This document shows positions 1-9,277 of a stretch of DNA of 64,000 nucleotides, one piece after another. The first letter of the stretch is position 1; the number at the start of each line of letters is the position of its first letter. A model generated the notes under the pieces. That model searched no databases, was not told the DNA's origin, and saw only the letters and a list, made by a program, of their open reading frames with translations. This stretch comes from Azorinus chamasolen (lineage: Eukaryota; Mollusca; Bivalvia; Cardiida; Solecurtidae). The stretch is from the NCBI GenBank assembly GCA_963576725.1, contig OY755237.1, positions 66,622,269-66,686,268 of the forward strand, read 5' to 3'. The translations under genes were made by a program, and so were the position numbers.

Positions 1-192
1 ACTCTTTGCATGCTAGTGGCAACTTTGTACCCTATGCAAACAGTTAGAACCCAGATGTGACACTGACCTACTATATTGACCTCATTTGGATCCAAACTCT
101 TTGATCTTCTGACTACATTTTTTAAGAGAAATTTCAGAACTGCAACAGACGAAAAATTCTGCAGATGATGATTACCTACCATGCAAAAGTTA
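1..192. mobile_element. TTAA MITE family F, left end cut by window
   Basis: The copy starts inside the CTTTGCATGCTAG terminus. It carries a decayed inverted repeat (CAAACAGTT..., then TGGATCCAAACTCTTTG) and ends in the inverted terminus ATGCAAAAGTTAA. The arms are too diverged to give a perfect hairpin. Confidence 0.55.
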
Positions 193-420
193 ACACTTTA
201 CCACACAGATATCCCTTTAAAGTCTATGTAAACAGAGATGACCCAGATCGGATGGCTCTCTGATCAGGGTCTGCTCTGTTTACTTATGAGGTAATATAGA
301 CCCGATTCTACAATTTGTGCAATGGCCAAAACTTCACTTGTTCATAACTCTATTATAAAGCTTATTAATATTCATAAAGTAAATACTTCTTTCATGAATA
401 TCTATCAACCAAAAGGTTAT
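190..420 (+). mobile_element. TTAA MITE family B
   Basis: The copy shares its left TTAA with the preceding F copy. It has the B order: left terminus, AAACAGAG, a core hairpin (GACCCAGATC... with ...GATCAGGGTC), then the AATATTCAT-rich right part. The hairpin centre is shortened and the right end reads GGTTAT instead of GGGTTAA. Confidence 0.65.
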
Positions 421-533
421 AATAGTAAAAATCTGCCTAATGTATGTACAACAGTGTAACCCCTGGTCCATGATTCAGTTACAAATCAGCACTGCTTGTA
501 ACAGATCCAAAATGGCAAGTGTATGTATATATA

Positions 534-735
534 CAGTAGAATCCCTCTAATGCCACCACTTAAAGAATAACCATAGCTGTCTTTATAAGCAGGTGGTTGC
601 TTAATGCAGGATGAAAGTAATGCAGAAAGCTCCTATAGGAGCTTTCTGCATAACTTTCGTCCTGCATTAAGCTACCACCTGCCTCCGCCAGACAGAATTA
701 TGTCCCTTTTTGGTGGTCACATTAGAGGGTTTTTA
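534..735. mobile_element. TA MITE family D1
   Basis: The terminal repeats are CAGTAGAATCCCTCTAATG and a decayed TTAGAGGGTTTTTAC. The central palindrome is long: CAGGTGG...GCTTAATGCAGG... around the centre GCTCCTATAGGAGC (about 629-642). The flanking TA fits a Tc1/mariner-pogo type target. Confidence 0.75.
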
Positions 736-777
736 CAAAATTCTGTTTGAAAAACAAATTCTGAACGCTTGGTTTAT

Positions 778-985
778 ACCCTCATTACCCTAACTATTTG
801 TACATCAAATCTCCCCCTCTCCATGGGTATATATAAAGTTTGGCATCATTGTGATAACTTTATATTAAGACTACGGTAGTAGCAAATAGTGTTGAACCTG
901 ATCAAATGGCTTCTTCAGGACAGTTTGATCTGGTTCTGCGCTATTTACATAGGTTTGCCTGCCAAAATACTTGGGGTAACACGGT
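778..985. mobile_element. Foldback MITE family I
   Basis: The copy holds CAAATAGTGT, then a diverged hairpin (TGATCAAATGG... with ...CAGTTTGATCTGG), then GCCAAAATACTTGGGGTAA. The termini resemble other I copies (AATACT plus AGGATTA-like ends). The target duplication is unclear. Confidence 0.45.
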
Positions 986-1244
986 AATAAGTGTATGCTG
1001 AAGTTTACATTAAAAGGTATCAAAGCATATCCTGAATTGAAGTTTTAATATACTTTACACATAGAAAGAAATAACTCTCTCCTTTCATACAATATAAAAT
1101 ACGGAAATCTATTAAGCAAAATACAACTCTGAAAATCACATTGCTCTAAGGATGAACAGCAAAAAATCTGGTACCCCCATATTTCGTCCATGTCATGTGA
1201 AAAGTGATACTCAATCATTGCAAAAGTGTAGACCCAGATCAAGA

Positions 1245-1432
1245 AATTTCTGAGTCCCTAATTACCCTATGTATTTAGCCACCAAATCTCCCCTTTCCAT
1301 CTGTTTTTAAAATTGAATAGTTTAATTTGGCACAGTTTTGACAAGTTGAAATAGAAGAGGCTTGATCTGGGCTATTTGCTGAAATTTGTCTGTCCAAATA
1401 CCTAGGACAATGACAGTAAATATTTATGTCAA
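1245..1432. mobile_element. Foldback MITE family I, hairpin reduced
   Basis: The flanks match the copy at 778-985 (CTAATTACCCTATGTATTT, CCACCAAATCTCCCC, GTCCAAATACCTAGGA). Of the hairpin only GGCTTGATCTGGGCTATTTGC remains in part. Confidence 0.4.
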
Positions 1433-1544
1433 ATTTCAACCAAAAAGTGCTGCATTCAAGAATTCAAAAGTACATGATGTGACAAAGTATATGCATCTGT
1501 GAAATCAAAATTGAAAATAGTATTACCAACACAGCAACATATAA

Positions 1545-1860
1545 ATGTGCATACTCAGATACTAAAATCATTACAGTAAAATCTTGATTATTCGAATTTT
1601 TGGTTTAGAAGAATTTAGAACCTTTTAGGCAGGTAGCTGCTTAATGCATGGTGAAAGTCATGCAGAAAGCTCCTAGAGGAGCTTTCTGCATGACTTTCAC
1701 CATGCATTAAGCTGCCACCTGTCTTAAAGATCGATAATGATATGTATTTTAGTGTTCGAATAATCGAGATTTACTGTATTTCTCCTCCCAACCCTATGTT
1801 GTGACCATCTGTAGGATCGTCTCTTTGCCAACGTTTGTCTAGATCTGTCCGATTACTCAG
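1545..1860. mobile_element. Family K foldback element split by a D2 insertion
   Basis: The left piece CATACTCAGATACTAAAATC and the right piece TTTCTCC...CCCTATGTTGTGACC are contiguous in other K copies, such as the one near 41600. Here they are separated by the D2 element at 1574-1776, with TA on both sides. Only one arm of the K palindrome is left on the right. Confidence 0.55.
1574..1776. mobile_element. TA MITE family D2, nested in K
   Basis: The inverted termini are CAGTAAAATCTTGATTATTC and GAATAATCGAGATTTACTG, which resemble pogo/Tigger ends. The near-perfect inner palindrome is centred on GCTCCTAGAGGAGC. TA lies at 1572-1573 and at 1777-1778. Confidence 0.8.
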
Positions 1861-2039
1861 AATAATTGCAGTATCCCAAATATTTTAGCAAGAAATAAAA
1901 ATGCGCAAAATTGCATCAAATGCATGTAAAATGTATCATAAGTTACCACTCTGTAAAATGTATCATAGTTACAATATCAACCATAACACATGCAGCACAT
2001 GCAGAAGCGGTATATTACCATGAAAATCTGACTAGCTCT

Positions 2040-2197
2040 ATCATAGCAATAACTCTTTGCATGCTAGCAATGAATTTGTGACGACCTATGCAAATAGTAT
2101 GGAGCCAAAGTTATTTGGCATCTCATCAGAATCCAAACTGTTTGACACTGTGATCACGGTTGTTAAAAGAAAAAAAGAAAAAGAAAAAAATCCACTT
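2040..2197. mobile_element. TTAA MITE family F
   Basis: The terminus CTCTTTGCATGCTAGCAATG is followed by the hairpin arms CAAATAGTATGGAGCC and GAATCCAAACTGTTTGACAC. An A-rich tract (about 2165-2190) follows, and the copy abuts the TTAA of the next element. Confidence 0.55.
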
Positions 2198-2409
2198 TAA
2201 CCCTTACTGTGCAGAACACTAGTCACTAATATCCTTTGCAAACAGTGTAGACCCAGACGAGAGGGCTCCTAGAGGATCCCTCTCATCAGGGTCTCCACTG
2301 TTTGTCATATTATACTTTTCTTTGGAAATATCCCAAAATATTCACCATAAGCTTGACCTGTTTGGATTTTGGAATAGTCCATTTGAAAGTTCAGGGTTGT
2401 AAGGGTTAA
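2197..2409 (+). mobile_element. TTAA MITE family H
   Basis: The copy is complete, from TTAACCCTTACTGTGCAG to TTGTAAGGGTTAA. The hairpin GCAAACAGTGTAGACCC...GAGAGGGCTCC and its inverse is centred near 2268. It is the best reference for the interrupted H at 60818-61451 and for the hairpin-less H at 43232. Confidence 0.8.
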
Positions 2410-2564
2410 GACTTTATAGCTGACAACAAAGTTTGCACACAACAATTACTTAGAGTACAAGGAGATAAAATGTGTTATTATTCTGTTTATGTACAGTAAC
2501 ATCTTTCTATAATAGCTTTTCAAAAAAAGTCCAATTCTGGGTCTGTAATTCTTCACCTGATAGG

Positions 2565-2785
2565 GATGTCTCTTAATGGCTTTGCAAACAGAGAAGACCT
2601 AGATCAGATGGCTCCTGTAGGAGCCATCTGATCAGGGTCTGCTGTTTGCTTTGGGAATAATACAGATCTGATTCTTCGGTTCCTGCCATGGCCAAAAAGT
2701 ATCCCGTTAATAATTTTATGCCTTAATAAATTTTCAGCTAGTTAATATTCATAAAGTCACTATTTTTACATGAATATTCATCAGG
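2565..2785 (+). mobile_element. TTAA MITE family B, left end truncated
   Basis: The hairpin GATCAGATGGCTCCTGTAGG and its inverse is followed by the B right part (CATGGCCAAAAAG, then GAATATTCATCAGGTAAAG). The TTAACCC terminus is missing. Confidence 0.6.
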
Positions 2786-2854
2786 TAAAGAGACAGGTCA
2801 GGCAGAACCTTTATGCAGAAAAAAGTAATGCCTTCATTCTGCATTAATATTTGA

Positions 2855-3045
2855 TCCCATAAATATTCATGAATGTAAGAAATACTTATTGTATGAATTT
2901 TTATAATGGCATAATAAACACAGGAAGTTGTCACTTGGCACAAACTGTAGCAAACATAAGCAAACAGAGCAGACCTTGACCAGACAGCTCCTATAGAGGC
3001 CATCTGATCTGGGTCTATTCTGTTTCCCAAATGACATCTTCATAA
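2855..3045 (-). mobile_element. TTAA MITE family B, inverted, ends decayed
   Basis: The B right part comes first (CATAAATATTCATGAATG), then AAGCAAACAGAGCAGACC with the hairpin centre CAGCTCCTATAGAGGCC. The terminal TTAACCC sequences are lost. Confidence 0.55.
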
Positions 3046-3064
3046 GGTAAAAGGCCACCTGCTT

Positions 3065-3314
3065 TTAACCCTTTTCTCCATAAATACACCTTTCTACACC
3101 TTTGTATACTGAGTAGACCCAGATCAGACGAATCCTATAGGAGCCGTCTGATCAGGGTCTGCTCTGTTTGCTAATGATATAATAAAGATATGATTCTACC
3201 GTGTCTGCTATAGCAGAAAATTCTCATGTCCATGTGCTATTATAACAAATTAATCTAATTAATATTCATGACATCATTATTTCTTATATGAATCATCATG
3301 GAGGAAAGGGTTAA
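3065..3314 (+). mobile_element. TTAA MITE family B, full length
   Basis: The copy is 250 bp with TTAA at both ends. Its termini are TTAACCCTTTTCTCCATAAA and CATGGAGGAAAGGGTTAA. The hairpin is centred on ATCCTATAGGAGCC, and the left arm is GACCCAGATC against GATCAGGGTC on the right. It is a reference copy for B. Confidence 0.85.
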
Positions 3315-3332
3315 CATTACAAAAATCTTTTA

Positions 3333-3537
3333 TAGTAAAACCCCTCTAATGCGACCACTTAATGAATAAACATGTGTGTCTTTATAAGCAGGTGGTTGCT
3401 TAACGCAGGACAAAAGTAATGCAGAAAGCTCCTCTAGGAGCTTTCTACATTACTTTTGTCCTGCATTAAGCTACCACCTGCATCTAGCACCCAGAATTAT
3501 ACCTTGTTTAGGTGGCCGCATTAGTGGGGTTTTACTG
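3333..3537. mobile_element. TA MITE family D1, near full length
   Basis: The termini TAGTAAAACCCCTCTAATG and ATTAGTGGGGTTTTACTG enclose a long palindrome centred on GCTCCTCTAGGAGC. The first base of the left terminus is mutated from C to T. TA flanks it. Confidence 0.8.
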
Positions 3538-3706
3538 TATTTATTCAATCTATGGCCTGCTTAGAGAAGTTCCTCAAGAAACACAAAAGAAATTTAAATG
3601 CGAAATTTGTCGGCCTGGTTCTTTTACAGTTAAATGTGAGATCTGTTTATTAAATGTCAACTAGTCCTTGTAAGTTCAAGCTCTATTTAACTATGAACTA
3701 ATTCTG

Positions 3707-3890
3707 AGTCTGTTATTTCATACCTTAAATTAATGTGTTATTTCATATTTTAACTGAAGTGTTATTTCATACTTTAAATAATGTGTTATTTCATACTTTT
3801 AATGGATGTGTTATTTCATACTTTTAACTGATAATTATGTTATTTCATACTTTAAACTGATGCATAGTTTGTTATAACTTTCATACTTGT
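3707..3890 (+). repeat. Short tandem array, unit about 28-31 bp
   Basis: Six irregular units each contain GTTATTTCATACTTT, with linkers AACTGA or AATGGA. The array is AT-rich and has no coding potential. Confidence 0.75.
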
Positions 3891-4113
3891 AATTCTTTTT
3901 ATTTCTATGCAAGAAGCATCTGAAAAGCAATAACTTAACATGCCTAACTTTTTCCACAAATTTATTCTACCGTTCTTGTGTAAATAAAAGAGTAGCAACA
4001 AGAACACAAGGCACCTGGAGCATTTTGGACTGTCATTTCTTTCCTTGTAAAACAGGGCTTAGACCACCTCAAATGAGGCAATGCATGAACGTTTATCTCA
4101 ATTTACCCTTTGA

Positions 4114-4270
4114 AGTAAAACCTGTCTTAAGTTCAATTAAAAAGGAGTCTATTTTTAGTCTTCATGGCAGATGATAGCTTAATGCAATCCTATAGGACCT
4201 TTCTGCATTACTTTTGCCATGCATTAAGCAACCACCTGCTTTTTAAGCTTTCTATGTTCAGTCAATAAAT
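4114..4270. mobile_element. TA MITE family D3, partial
   Basis: The left end GTAAAACCTGTCTTAAG leads into a shortened palindrome (CTTAATGCAATCCTATAGGA) and the right arm GCATTAAGCAACCACCTGC. The terminal GGTTTTACTG is missing. Confidence 0.6.
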
Positions 4271-4271
4271 G

Positions 4272-4330
4272 ATGACACAGATCAGAGGGTTCTAAGAATT
4301 CTCTGATCTGGATCTACACTGTTTCTAAAT
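4272..4330. repeat. Isolated core hairpin of G/H type
   Basis: ACACAGATCAGAGGGTTCT and its inverse lead to GATCTACACTGTTTC. No MITE termini surround it. It sits between the D3 remnant and a C copy. Confidence 0.5.
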
Positions 4331-4335
4331 GTCAG

Positions 4336-4553
4336 TTAACTTATTCCCTCATAGGCTATTTTTAGATCCTACCTCTTTGAAAAAATCTACCAAAAAGGAG
4401 CATTTACTAGAGAAAAGGAAACATTTAGAATTGTGTAGTTTTGGAAACCATTGTGATAAATATAGCATCTGTCCCTATAGAGCAAATGCTCTATTTATCA
4501 CAATGGTTTCAGAAAGTGACATCAAAAGGTGTCAATATGAGGGAATGGGTTAA
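4336..4553 (+). mobile_element. TTAA MITE family C
   Basis: TTAACTTATTCCCTCATAGG at the left and ATATGAGGGAATGGGTTAA at the right are the C termini. The hairpin CCATTGTGATAAATA... is damaged in its left arm near the centre (CTGTCCCTATAGAGC). Confidence 0.8.
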
Positions 4554-4751
4554 GTTGATTCCCACATTCAAAGACTTGGACAAAACTGATATCCATTTCA
4601 AGATGGCATAGGAAGAAGACAGTTGGCAGCCAAAGAATTTCTAGATATATTCTTCATGTGCATTATCAGACCATATTGCCACTCTAATTGTGATGGGTGG
4701 TGTACCAAATAGTTCCCATGTACCTTGCAATGTATCATATTGCTATTCCTA

Positions 4752-4989
4752 TTAACCCTTTGCTTGATATTCCTGCCTTTTCATGCCTTTGCAAAACAGA
4801 ACAGACCCAGATCAGACAGTTCTTGTTGGAGCTGTCTGGTCAGGGTCTGCTTTGCTTGCTAATGTTTTACAGATCTGTCTGCCATGGCAATCAATTCTGT
4901 ATTTTATATCTTTAATACAATAATTCAATCAATTATTATCGGTCATAATGGCAAAGTATTGCATGGATATTTATCAAGTAAAGAGTTAA
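4752..4989 (+). mobile_element. TTAA MITE family B, first of three in a chain
   Basis: The copy runs TTAACCCTTTGCTTGATATT to AGTAAAGAGTTAA. The hairpin is decayed (CAGTTCTTGTTGGAGCTG). Its right TTAA (4986-4989) is also the left TTAA of the next B. Confidence 0.75.
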
Positions 4990-5214
4990 ACCCTTTACCT
5001 AACAGGAACACCAATGCAAACAGAGTAGACCTAGATCAGATGACTCTAAAGGGAGCTGTCTGATCAGGCTCTGCTTTTTGCTTATGAATCAATTTGATTC
5101 TACAGTTTCTGCCATGGCCAAATTCCTGTTTTATATGCTACTGCAAAAATTCATCTAATTAATATTGATGATGTTATCATTTCTGACAAGAATATTCATC
5201 AGGTAAAGGGTTAA
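4986..5214 (+). mobile_element. TTAA MITE family B, second of three
   Basis: It has the same orientation as its neighbours and shares TTAA at both ends with them. The hairpin reads GACTCTAAAGGGAGCTGTC, a less symmetric centre than in the third copy. Confidence 0.8.
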
Positions 5215-5460
5215 CACTTTACTCCATTACTACACCTTTCTACGCCTTTGCAAACAGAGTAGACCCAGATCAGATGGCTCCTCTAGGAGCCATCTGATCA
5301 GGGTCTGCTCTGTTTGCTTTTAATGTTACGTAGATCTGATTCTCTAGTTTTTGTCACAATAAACACTTATTTTGTTCATAGTAATATTTTAAAAAGACAG
5401 TGAATAGATATTCATGATGTCATTATATTTTGCCTGAATATTCATGGAGTAAAGGGTTAA
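5211..5460 (+). mobile_element. TTAA MITE family B, third of three
   Basis: The copy is complete at 250 bp, with a perfect inner hairpin GATGGCTCCTCTAGGAGCC. It ends TTCATGGAGTAAAGGGTTAA. It is the best preserved of the three and may be the youngest. Confidence 0.85.
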
Positions 5461-5666
5461 ACATTAGCAAATATCTGTAGTGAACACCAAGTGATAACTG
5501 ACAACAACCATACTCAGATGCAACATTCGTGATAATGTTTTACCTGGTTCACCACTGGGGGAGTTTGTTTTTTCTCTTCCTCAGCTTGAGACTATGTACA
5601 AGTTACAAACGATCAATGTTAGGTAAAAATAATGTTAGGTAAAAACAAGTACCATAACACATAGTA

Positions 5667-6065
5667 TTCACCCTTTGAATGCTGAATTTTCAAAGTAGAA
5701 TGATCCATCATTGTTTAATGATAGAGTCTATTCAGTACGAAAGGTTATAGTTTGCAATAGGAACCTGCATAACAAACAATGTAGATCCTGATCAGAGGGC
5801 TATGCTTCAATCCCTCTAATCTGGGTCAACATTGATTGCAAATGCCCGTACAGTAAAACCCCTCTAAACCGGACGTCCAATGTTGTATAAATATCGGTCA
5901 TAGAGACAAGTGGCAGCTTAATGCAGGGGGAAAGTCATGCAGTCTGCATCACTTTCATCCTGCATTAAGCAGCCACCTGCCTAAAAACATCTAAATTCTT
6001 CCCTACTAGAATTCAGGTTTAGCGGGGTTTTACTGTACGCTCATTTCCTGCATTCAAAGGCTTAA
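5667..6065 (-). mobile_element. TTAA MITE family G, split by D4
   Basis: The G parts CCCTTTGAATGCTGAATTTT and CATTTCCTGCATTCAAAGGC flank a D4 copy. The left TTAA has decayed to TTCA and the right one is intact. An unused internal TTAA at 5715-5718 is the empty counterpart of a site filled by C in the G at 48982-49429. Confidence 0.75.
5851..6035. mobile_element. TA MITE family D4, nested in G
   Basis: The termini CAGTAAAACCCCTCTAAACC and GTTTAGCGGGGTTTTACTG are flanked by TA at 5849-5850 and 6036-6037. The centre of the palindrome is shortened (TCATGCAGTCTGCATCA). Confidence 0.85.
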
Positions 6066-6137
6066 CTCCTAGCATGCTCAGCTATTGCCATTTGCAAAGA
6101 TATTTTAATTCTAAAAGTAGTCTTTGGTCCATTTCCT

Positions 6138-6354
6138 GTAACCCAATTCCTCATATTGACGCCTTTTAACACCTCTGTCAAAGTCACTTTTTGAAACAAT
6201 TGTGATAAATAGAACATGTACTCCATAGGAACAAGTTATGCTCTATTATCACAATGGTTTCAAAACTACACAATTCTTAAAAGTTTCCTTTTTGCTAATA
6301 AATGCTCCTTCACAGTAGTTTTATACAAAGAGATTAGGTCTAAAACAGGGTTAA
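6138..6354 (-). mobile_element. TTAA MITE family C
   Basis: The inverted C order is present: TCCTCATATTGACGCC first, the hairpin GAAACAATTGTGATAAATAG with an eroded centre, then ACAGGGTTAA. Its TTAA at 6351-6354 is shared with the next B. Confidence 0.75.
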
Positions 6355-6604
6355 ACCTTTCCTCCATGATTATTCATGTAAGAAATGATGATGTCATGAA
6401 TATTAACTATATATGTACTTATTTGTTATAATAGCATATGGACACAATGTTTTGGCCATGGCAGAAACTGTAGAATCATATCTATATTACATCATAAGCA
6501 AACAAAGCAAACCCTGATCAGACAGATCCTGTAGGAGCCATCTGATCTGGATCTTCTCAGCTTGCAAAGGCATAGAAAGGCGTATTTATGGAGTAAAGGG
6601 TTCA
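6351..6604 (-). mobile_element. TTAA MITE family B
   Basis: An inverted B, with TTTCCTCCATGATTATTCAT first and AGGCGTATTTATGGAGTAAA last. The hairpin is centred on GATCCTGTAGGAGCC. The far TTAA is mutated to TTCA. Confidence 0.8.
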
Positions 6605-6614
6605 GTACAAACAC

Positions 6615-6720
6615 TCCCAATGAATGTCAAATAGTTTAGATCCTGAAGAGATACGAACTTACTCAGCATCTCATCTGGATAAAAACTGCTAGTCAAAGCA
6701 TGCTGACAGTTACACAACAA
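6615..6720. mobile_element. TTAA MITE family F fragment
   Basis: GTCAAATAGTTTAGATCCTG and CATCTCATCTGGATAAAAAC form decayed arms. They are followed by CATGCTGACAG of the F terminus. Confidence 0.45.
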
Positions 6721-6780
6721 AGAAGTAAAACCCCAAACCACCAAACCAATTGGTTTTTAGTAGAAACTCAGAAAAAAATA

Positions 6781-6985
6781 CAGTAAAACCCCTCTAATGT
6801 GACAACCAAAAATGGGCATAATTCTGAGTGGCAGAGGCACGTGGTAGCCTAATACAGGACGAAAGTAATGCAAGAAGCTCCTATAGGAGCTTTTTGCACT
6901 ACTGTTGTCCTGCATTAAGCAGTCACCAGCTTATAAAGATAGCTATGTTGATTCATTAAGTGGTCGCATTAGAAGGGTTCTGCTG
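6781..6985. mobile_element. TA MITE family D1
   Basis: CAGTAAAACCCCTCTAATGT pairs with GCATTAGAAGGGTTCTGCTG. The hairpin is centred on GCTCCTATAGGAGC, and TA is present on both sides. Confidence 0.8.
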
Positions 6986-6989
6986 TATA

Positions 6990-7520
6990 CTATGAGCCGC
7001 ATCATGACAAACCAGCCTTAATGACGTGCTACCAGTGTATACCAAGATTAAACTCATCCATCTTCTCAGCACTTGATAAGTAGTGATACTGCAGATATTG
7101 GTGTACGTCAAAAGAGGCAGACCCGGACTGATGCCTTGTTGCAGACGAGGTGACTGATCACTTAGGCTGGTTTTGTCATGACACAGGCCATATAAAATTT
7201 TGTACATGTATAGCCTCAGTAATACCAGTTTACTTGGTTTTGATTCATAACTCACACTTAGCTGAAACTATAATAGTCTATTGGCACTGCAACAGCCATC
7301 AGATGGTCTGTTATAATTATTTACACTAAACATCTGAACTCGAGCTCAGTTTCATTATAGCACATTTCAAGTAAGATACTCACTCAAATAAAAGCAACAC
7401 AACTCAACTATCAAATAGTTACATGTCATGAAGTAATGCATTGACATACAGTAAATTAAACCTAAATATTGGACGTCCAATCTCCCTATTTCGTTTGTAC
7501 AGCTGAATGATTCAAATTGA
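6990..7520. other. Unassigned non-repetitive stretch
   Basis: I see no hairpin, MITE terminus or convincing exon here. The longest open frame (minus, 6956-7255) has no domain-like composition. A possible isolated D-type end (ACAGTAAATTAAACC) lies at about 7447. Confidence 0.4.
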
Positions 7521-7526
7521 CACAAT

Positions 7527-7690
7527 TTTAAACCTTTTAATGCTGAATTTTTAAGGTGGAATAGTCCACCACTGTATGAAGATAGAGTTCATTCAGTAAG
7601 AAAGGGTGTAATTAGTGAGAGAATTCTAAATGACAAACAGTGAATACCCTCTGAATTGAGTCAACACTGTTTGCAAATGACAGCCAACTT
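7527..7690 (-). mobile_element. TTAA MITE family G, diverged
   Basis: AAACCTTTTAATGCTGAATT and GACAAACAGTGAATACC match G. The hairpin has shrunk to CCCTCTGAATTGAGTC. Confidence 0.55.
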
Positions 7691-7694
7691 GTAT

Positions 7695-7860
7695 AACACA
7701 TACCAAGGGTTATTTTCGATTGACATAGCTGTAAATTGTGAAGACCTTGATCAAACTGCTCCTGAAAGAGCATTTTGATCTGGGTCTGCACTGTTTGCCT
7801 AAGGTTGTCTGTCCAAATACTTAGGGTAATTAGGGTGCATGTGAGAGAAATTTGGGCAAG
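7695..7860. mobile_element. Foldback MITE family I
   Basis: The hairpin GATCAAACTGCTCCTGAAAG with its diverged inverse is followed by GTTTGCCTAAGGTTGTCTG and CCAAATACTTAGGGTAATTA, which are I flanks. Confidence 0.5.
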
Positions 7861-7958
7861 GATCAAAGGGTGGTACTATTGTCTATAAATATAGATAGGT
7901 CCCAAATTAGAGTCTATAGTGACTAAACCTCAACTAATGCTCTGCACCATGAGAAAAA

Positions 7959-8047
7959 AGTACCTTAAAGCTTTGCAAAAATATCTTAAAGCTTTGCAAA
8001 ATGTACCTCAAAGCTTTGCAAAATGTACCTCAAAGCTTTGCAAAGAG
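7959..8047 (+). repeat. Tandem repeat, ~20-21 bp x 4
   Basis: Four units of the form AAAGCTTTGCAAAATGTACC occur in a row with few changes. The last one leads into a core-hairpin remnant (GACACAGACC...GATCCAGGTC, to about 8110). Confidence 0.8.
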
Positions 8048-8491
8048 TGTTGACACAGACCAGCAGCTATGTCAGAGATGCAGTACATGTACCTGATCCA
8101 GGTCTACACTATTTGACATGCATCTGAAGTTGTCTTTGCTGTAATTTATCATACAATTTCACAAACTTTAAGACACCTGATTAGATGTTGCATATTTGAT
8201 TCATCAACTTGTCTGGGTCTACTCTGTTTGCAAAGTCTCAAAGACATGAGGTGTCTAAAATTTGTTCTAGGACAAGCCCCTTTGAATATAATATACAAGT
8301 TTGAAATGTGACCCTTTCAAACAAATGTAACGTGATCAAGTATGATTTATTTACTGGGAATTTCAGCTGATCACAAATAAACAAGAGAGGTTGAATTAAC
8401 ATATGTGTCAACTGCCAAGAGAAGTGTTAGTAAAAGAAGCAGCATAACTTAAAATGTAGTAATGCAACAGTATTAGCCTTTACCACGAGCA

Positions 8492-8720
8492 TTAACCTTT
8501 TCCTCCATAGGCTATTTTTAGACCCAACCTCTTTGAATGAATATACCCAAAAGGAGCATTTACTAGAGAAAAGTAAAATTTTAGAATTTTGTAGTTTGAA
8601 ACCATTGTGATAAATAGAGCATTTGCTCCTATAGGAGCAAATACTCTATTTATCACTACGGTTTCAAGAAGTGGTTATTACAGAGGCATAGAAAGGCGTA
8701 TTTATGGAGGAAAGGGTTAA
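8492..8720 (+). mobile_element. TTAA MITE subfamily C2 (C with one B-type end)
   Basis: The left end is C-like (CCATAGGCTATTTTTAGACC). The hairpin is the C one (GAGCATTTGCTCCTATAGG...). The right end is the B terminus AGGCGTATTTATGGAGGAAA before GGGTTAA. The structure is thus a fusion of two families. Confidence 0.8.
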
Positions 8721-8767
8721 TTTTTGTATTGTTGCAACTGAGGATTACAGTGATAAGGCATTTTATA

Positions 8768-8873
8768 TTAACCCTTTCCCTGTTTTGTGTTTATTCCAAA
8801 TCTCATATTCATGGAAATATTCCTATCTTGGTCTAATGTGTGAAAACAAGTTTATATTGAAAGAAAGGGTTAA
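8768..8873 (-). mobile_element. Family A MITE lacking its central hairpin
   Basis: TTAACCCTTTCCCTGTTTTG and TATTGAAAGAAAGGGTTAA are A termini only about 106 bp apart, against ~250 bp in full copies. The hairpin and its flanks are gone, while both TTAA sites remain. Confidence 0.65.
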
Positions 8874-8879
8874 AACGCT

Positions 8880-9277
8880 GAAGAAAAACTGGCAATGGAG
8901 AAGTGATCCATAAGTGACATCCTGCTAAAGCAAGTGATACAAAAACCAGTCAGGAAATGAAACAAAGTGGCCTGTATTAAGAACATGATGTACTAGTAAT
9001 TGAGAATACATGTATTTGTAAGGGTGTTCTTTAAAAGCGTTATGTATGCCAATCAGGTTATTGCCTGTAATGCCGAGTCCAGATTAGGTCTACGTAGCTT
9101 GCAAAGTTGTGAAAGTACCTTTTTCTCATAGTGCAGCTCCTTTATATTCTGTTTTGGTGCATTTTGTCTAATTCTAACATGTGTTACGGTATCTATATCT
9201 ATTCTGGGGATCTTATATCAAATTACCATTCTCATTTCATGAAATATTCAAAAACACTATTTTGTTGCTATACTCAC
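8880..9277. other. Unassigned sequence next to the host gene
   Basis: No MITE ends and no further exon of the minus-strand gene could be recognised here, apart from a half core hairpin near 9081 (CCAGATTAGGTCTACGTAGC). Confidence 0.4.

Larger units (their letters stand above)
2494..3064. mobile_element. Remnant of D3 element broken by B insertions
   Basis: The D3 left end (CAGTAACATC... through GTCCAATTCTGGGTCTG) lies at 2494-2552. D3-like inner words (GCAGAAAAAAGTAATGC) occur near 2818, and the D3 right arm GGCCACCTGCTTTTAA ends at about 3064. The spaces between hold two B copies. The reconstruction is inferred. Confidence 0.4.
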
